DNA from: Flavobacteriaceae bacterium | GTDB taxonomy: Bacteria; Bacteroidota; Bacteroidia; Flavobacteriales; Flavobacteriaceae | Assembly: GCA_015493405.1 (NCBI GenBank) | Contig: WGDF01000315.1 | Coordinates: 1-8,410 of the forward strand | Direction of reading: 5' to 3' | DNA length: 8,410 nt | Part shown: positions 5,774 through 8,410 of the stretch, piece after piece | How the letters are laid out: every line of letters starts with the position of its first letter | How positions within the stretch are numbered: the stretch's first letter is position 1 | Notes under the pieces: generated by a model | Database searches by the model: none | What the model saw: only the letters and a program-made list of their open reading frames with translations | Told to the model about the DNA's origin: nothing | Position numbers and translations under genes: made by a program

Positions 5774-5926
5774 TTATTCATCTTCCCCGTACCTTTTATA
5801 GTTTTTTCGGGTGTCTACTTTTCGTGTGTACATTGTAAGCCTTTCAAAAATGATTCCTTTTTCAGCTGCCCGTTTTTCTATTTGAAATAAATGGCTTTTG
5901 TACACATAATGCAGAACAATTACTTT
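5774..5926 (-). pseudogene. Possible small gene or remnant, 50-codon open frame with coding-like sequence
   Basis: Reading right to left from an upstream stop (5927-5929) the frame gives 50 residues before TAA (5774-5776). The C-terminal 43, from a possible GTG at 5905, read MYKSHLFQIEKRAAEKGI, then IFERLTMYTRKVDTRKN, then YKRYGEDE. The balanced charged/hydrophobic makeup with an amphipathic helix looks more like real protein than a chance frame in AT-rich DNA. A TAnnTTTG box on the - strand (TAAGTTTG, 5938-5945) lies just upstream. There is no ATG start and no recognisable family, so it may equally be the tail of a decayed gene. Confidence 0.35.
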
Positions 5927-6006
5927 TTAATCTGGTGCAAACTTAGTTTAATGAAATAATTTTTTTGGCCCTAAAACTGTTTTCTTTTTTATATTTTAAT
6001 CACAAT

Positions 6007-6831
6007 TTATGATTTGTTTAACGCCCATAATAATGCTTTTACTTTCGTTGCTCTAAAAATAGTATTATGTTTTTCTTTAGGCTCGTAAGAATATTTCCAT
6101 TGTAATTGATTAGGTGTATTAGTTTTTAAAATTTTTGCCAATTGATTTGTATATTGTGCAATAGAATATTTATGATGTTCCAGACTTGAACCTGCAAACC
6201 AAAGTTTTATTTTTTTATCCGGAAATTTTCTTAAAAGCTTATCCGCATTTTTTACTAAGTAATGATCATTCCACCATAAAGAAGGATCTATGGCAATATA
6301 AAAGTCGAATATTTCAGGATGTTGCATACATGTTTCCATTACAAAAAGTCCGGCTAAAGATTCTCCAATAATTCCTTTTTTATTGGATGTTCGGTATTTA
6401 CTATTTATTGCCGGTATTAGTTCTTGCGTGATAAATGACCGGAAGTTTTTTGCGCCATCTGTTAAAGGGCAATATTGTTCATCTTCTTTAATTTTTGAAT
6501 ATCCGGTTAAATCTCGGCCTCTGACGGTGTTTTCTATGCCTACAAGAATAATAGGTTGAATGGCTTTTTGTTTAATAAGTTTAGCTAGTGTATTCGCAAT
6601 ATGCGGAAAATCTTCTTTAATACCGCCATCAGGCATATATAATACAGGAAATGATTCATTACCAATATTATACATAGGCGGTGTCCAAATATTTATAATT
6701 CTTGTTTCCCCAACTTTTATGGATTCTATTTTTAAAGTATCGTGTTTTGGGATGGGATCATTATATTGAATTGTGTTTTTACAACTTAATAGAAATAAAG
6801 ATATCAGTATTAAATAATTTGTATTTTTCAT
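6007..6831 (-). CDS. Lipoprotein esterase of the alpha/beta-hydrolase fold (Fes/IroE/BesA-like, putative esterase family)
   Basis: The start at 6831 gives MKNTNYLILISLFLLSC, a lipoprotein signal with lipidated C17; a frame extension to 6867 only adds 12 residues before the signal and is rejected. The 274-residue protein has the putative-esterase (PF00756-type) pattern: the strand FPVLYMPDGG (61-70), the oxyanion region PIILVGIENT, the nucleophile elbow GESLAG (156-161, S158), the family-typical IDPSLWW (181-187), and a C-terminal histidine in EKHNTIF (H255). Relatives hydrolyse ferric siderophore esters or feruloyl/acetyl esters; the substrate here is unknown. No acidic pair follows the cysteine (KNTIQ), so a periplasmic face is the default. 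It is convergent with the FecB-like gene across the repeat region; no functional link can be proved. Confidence 0.85.
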   Translation of the reverse strand: MKNTNYLILISLFLLSCKNTIQYNDPIPKHDTLKIESIKVGETRIINIWTPPMYNIGNESFPVLYMPDGGIKEDFPHIANTLAKLIKQKAIQPIILVGIENTVRGRDLTGYSKIKEDEQYCPLTDGAKNFRSFITQELIPAINSKYRTSNKKGIIGESLAGLFVMETCMQHPEIFDFYIAIDPSLWWNDHYLVKNADKLLRKFPDKKIKLWFAGSSLEHHKYSIAQYTNQLAKILKTNTPNQLQWKYSYEPKEKHNTIFRATKVKALLWALNKS

Positions 6832-7094
6832 CGCTTTTTTTATTTTAATATCAAGGTTCTCAACCAAAGTGGGGCAGGCTTTGTATGATTAATAATTATT
6901 CTAATCAAGTCGGTTTCATTCTTTTTGATTTTGTTTAATGTACCAACAACTACTTGTATGGTTAGTGGCGTATAAAAGTACTAACTTATCGATTATGAAC
7001 TAAGTTTTGTTAAATGAAACCAACTTTTGAGTTAGCAATCAACAGCTGTCAACTATACAAATTGTTATATTCTTTATTTTATGATTATAATAGT
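6832..7094. other. 263-base gap with inverted repeats and no gene
   Basis: No open frame of coding character on either strand. It contains a 14-base imperfect inverted repeat (6907-6920 with 7013-7026, one mismatch), a GTTAGT/ACTAAC hairpin (6961-6966 with 6980-6985), and AACTTA/TAAGTT arms inside. The esterase promoter must lie here if the gene is not in an operon with the lipoprotein to its right, but no TAnnTTTG match was found on the - strand. Confidence 0.6.
6907..7026. repeat. 14-base imperfect inverted repeat
   Basis: AAGTCGGTTTCATT at 6907-6920 and AATGAAACCAACTT at 7013-7026 are reverse complements apart from one position, enclosing 92 bases that contain smaller inverted repeats. 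It could be a folded leader of the esterase message, the ends of a decayed short element, or a regulatory site. Confidence 0.55.
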
Positions 7095-8120
7095 TTACTC
7101 TAAAACAAATATTGATATTAAAAATGTGTCTTCAGTTCCATCGGATAAATTAGTTGCTTCTCCATTTTTCCAAATTTTAGCAATATGTTTAACCCCATTG
7201 AATTCATTACCTATAACGTAAATATCATCATTTTTAACAAATACAGCTCGTGCTACTGTACTTTGAGTTCCATCAGATAAATTAGTTGCGTCTCCATTTT
7301 TCCAAATTTTTGCAACTCGTTTATTATCTTCGAGTATATACCCTACGGCGTAAACATTATTATCTTTTACAAAAACAGATAGCGCAGAGGCGTCTTGTGC
7401 TCCAACAGATAAATTTGTTGCTATTCCATTTTTCCATATTTTTGCAACTTGGTCATTTCCAATATTTTCATTGCCGACAACATAAACATCATTATTTTTA
7501 ACAAATAAGGATTTTACATATGCATTTTCATTACCATCGGACAAGTTTGTTACCACTCCATTTTTCCATATTTTTGCAATCCATTTTGTTCCATTAAACT
7601 CACTACCGGCAACATAAACATCGTTATTTTCTATAAATACAGATATAGCATATGCATTTTGAGTTCCGTCTGATAAATCTGTTGCTATTCCGTTTTTCCA
7701 TATTTTCGCAACATTTTTAGTCCCATTATTTTCATTGCCGACAACATAAACATCATTATTTTTAACAAATATAGATTTTGCAGATGCATTTTGAGTACCA
7801 TCAGTCAAATTCGTTGCTATTCCGTTTTTCCAAATTTTTGCAACGTCTTTACTACCATTATTTTCAAATCCTACTACATATATATTGTCCATATCTACAA
7901 AGACTGATTGTGAGGTTGCATTTTGAGTACCATCAGATAAATCTGTTGCTATTCCATTTTTCCAAATTTTTGCAACATTTTTAGTCCCATTACTTTCAAA
8001 TCCTGCAACGAAAACGTCTAATTTTTGATTAGGTATGATGTTATCATCTTCTATACAACAACTACTAAAAAGTATAGAACTAAAAAAAAACAGTATTATT
8101 TTTGTTATTATATTATTCAT
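7095..8120 (-). CDS. Seven-repeat lipoprotein, predicted single beta-propeller on the cell surface
   Basis: The 341-residue protein begins with a lipoprotein signal ending ILFSSC (lipidated C21). The next residues, CIEDDN, are acidic and resemble the lipoprotein export signals described for surface lipoproteins of Flavobacteriia, so surface display is inferred. From residue 36 to the end there are seven consecutive repeats of 44 residues (the last 42), with the consensus VYVVGNENNG, then a variable TKNVA, then AKIWKNG, then ATNLSDGTQNA, then SVFVKNND. KIWKNG is invariant in all seven. Each repeat predicts four short strands, and seven copies suit one closed propeller. Similar secreted repeat proteins (HAF-like, 'WKNG' repeats) exist in Bacteroidota; the ligand is unknown. 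No enzyme motif is seen. The closest neighbour is the outer-membrane barrel gene upstream on the same strand. Confidence 0.85.
   Translation of the reverse strand: MNNIITKIILFFFSSILFSSCCIEDDNIIPNQKLDVFVAGFESNGTKNVAKIWKNGIATDLSDGTQNATSQSVFVDMDNIYVVGFENNGSKDVAKIWKNGIATNLTDGTQNASAKSIFVKNNDVYVVGNENNGTKNVAKIWKNGIATDLSDGTQNAYAISVFIENNDVYVAGSEFNGTKWIAKIWKNGVVTNLSDGNENAYVKSLFVKNNDVYVVGNENIGNDQVAKIWKNGIATNLSVGAQDASALSVFVKDNNVYAVGYILEDNKRVAKIWKNGDATNLSDGTQSTVARAVFVKNDDIYVIGNEFNGVKHIAKIWKNGEATNLSDGTEDTFLISIFVLE
7098..8015 (-). repeat. Seven in-frame tandem repeats of 132 bp (44 aa), last one 126 bp
   Basis: Units read right to left at 7884-8015, 7752-7883, 7620-7751, 7488-7619, 7356-7487, 7224-7355 and 7098-7223. 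All have exactly the same length with no insertions or deletions. DNA similarity is highest around the KIWKNG codons and the LSDGTQNA codons; units 1, 2 and 3 are the most alike, units 5 and 6 the most diverged. Confidence 0.95.
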
Positions 8121-8135
8121 ATGTATTTTATTTTC

Positions 8136-8169
8136 GGTTGATATTGCAGGTAACTCACATAGATCAACC
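8136..8169. promoter_or_regulatory. 7-base inverted repeat upstream of the propeller lipoprotein
   Basis: GGTTGAT (8136-8142) and ATCAACC (8163-8169) are perfect reverse complements separated by 20 bases, 15 to 49 bases before the start codon. The spacing could suit a dimeric regulator or a leader stem-loop. No TAnnTTTG box was found on the - strand in the 113-base gap 8121-8233, so the promoter is not located. Confidence 0.35.
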
Positions 8170-8233
8170 CTTATTATATATTTTGTTAAGATAGGTTTTT
8201 TTTTGAACTAACAATAGGCATATAAAATAAAGT

Positions 8234-8410
8234 CTAAAAACTATACCGCAACCTAAAAGTAAGTATATTTCTCTGACGTATATTTGGAATATCCGCAAAA
8301 AAGGATTGTCCGAAAATGTCCATTTCCCAATTGTCGGCAATACTGTATTGTATTTGTGGAATCAGCACCGTTAATTTGTTTTGGGTACCGTAAACCGTCC
8401 CGAATGACCA
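8234..8410 (-). CDS. C-terminal part of an outer-membrane beta-barrel protein (5' end outside window)
   Basis: On the - strand the frame is open from the window edge to TAG at 8234-8236, giving 58 residues. It reads as beta strands joined by short turns (LTVLIPQIQYSIADNWEMDIF, then QRNILTFRLRYSF) and ends in a terminal phenylalanine with alternating hydrophobics (LTFRLRYSF), the classic last-strand signature recognised by the BAM machinery. The family is not identifiable from this fragment. It lies 113 bases upstream of the propeller lipoprotein on the same strand, so the two may be co-transcribed; no hairpin terminator was seen between them. Confidence 0.75.
   Translation of the reverse strand, partial: WSFGTVYGTQNKLTVLIPQIQYSIADNWEMDIFGQSFFADIPNIRQRNILTFRLRYSF

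Larger units (their letters stand above)
5381..6006. other. 626-base repeat-rich gap without a confident gene
   Basis: The gap separates the convergent genes ending at 5380 (+) and 6007 (-). It holds an 18-base perfect inverted repeat (5437-5454 and 5716-5733), a near-perfect palindrome (5475-5489), two GC-rich hairpins (5627-5639, 5682-5694), degenerate short palindromes (around 5534-5560 and 5578-5600), and a 50-codon open frame on the - strand (5774-5926). An open frame at 5235-5555 (-) overlaps the lipoprotein gene and runs through the repeats; I do not regard it as a gene. Confidence 0.8.

Noticed and set aside
6832..6867. N-terminal extension of the esterase to 6867
   Set aside because: It would put 12 charged residues in front of an intact lipoprotein signal peptide, which must be N-terminal.
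6940..6990. Integron attC-like site around the GTTAGT/ACTAAC hairpin
   Set aside because: The core sites and paired L/R boxes of attC are not convincingly present and no integrase gene is in view; kept only as an unexplained inverted repeat.
7098..8015. CRISPR array because of regularly spaced repeats
   Set aside because: The 132-base units are contiguous, in frame and translate into a clean 44-residue protein repeat; there are no short identical repeats with unique spacers.
8194..8203. T-run as a + strand terminator
   Set aside because: There is no hairpin before it and no + strand gene to terminate; on the - strand it is an A-run.

Overview
The window reads as a chromosomal segment of a Bacteroidota bacterium, most likely a member of the Flavobacteriia. 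The DNA is AT-rich. Three genes or gene pairs have the Bacteroidota sigma-ABfA-type -7 box (TAnnTTTG; here TATCTTTG each time). There are three lipoproteins with short signal peptides, and the Nif3 / CdsZ-type and RuvX / Def neighbours are of the kind found in flavobacteria. No mobile-element gene, rRNA, tRNA or CRISPR array was seen.

Layout. (1) 1-387 (+): C-terminal end of a probable outer-membrane beta-barrel protein. (2) 388-475: a short convergent gap with hairpins. (3) 476-3095 (-): a three-gene block read right to left: a Nif3-like protein, a coiled-coil 'zinc ribbon' protein that has lost all its cysteines, then, after a strong terminator-like hairpin, a class I SAM-dependent O-methyltransferase. 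(4) 3096-3169: a compact divergent promoter region. (5) 3170-5380 (+): ruvX, then def with its own promoter, and 3 bases after def a GTG-started FecB/BtuF-like substrate-binding lipoprotein. (6) 5381-6006: 626 bases with no confident gene. It holds a perfect 18-base inverted repeat enclosing two CGCCCC-NNN-GGGGCT hairpins, and a 50-codon open frame that may be a small gene or a remnant. (7) 6007-6831 (-): an esterase-type lipoprotein of the Fes/IroE/BesA fold. (8) 6832-7094: no gene, several inverted repeats. (9) 7095-8120 (-): a lipoprotein made of exactly seven 44-residue repeats, probably one seven-bladed beta-propeller on the cell surface. (10) 8234-8410 (-): C-terminal end of another outer-membrane beta-barrel protein.

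How it fits together. The left two thirds (to 5380) is mostly housekeeping: RNA/DNA processing (ruvX), N-terminal protein maturation (def), the conserved Nif3/CdsZ pair and a methyltransferase, plus an uptake lipoprotein. The right third looks accessory: envelope proteins, lower GC, long gaps and repeats, with the repeat-rich gap at 5381-6006 marking the change. The most interesting points are the loss of metal ligands in both neighbours of the Nif3/CdsZ pair, the near-leaderless ruvX promoter facing the Nif3 promoter, the hairpin jammed against the methyltransferase start, the 297-base inverted-repeat element, and the seven-repeat surface lipoprotein.
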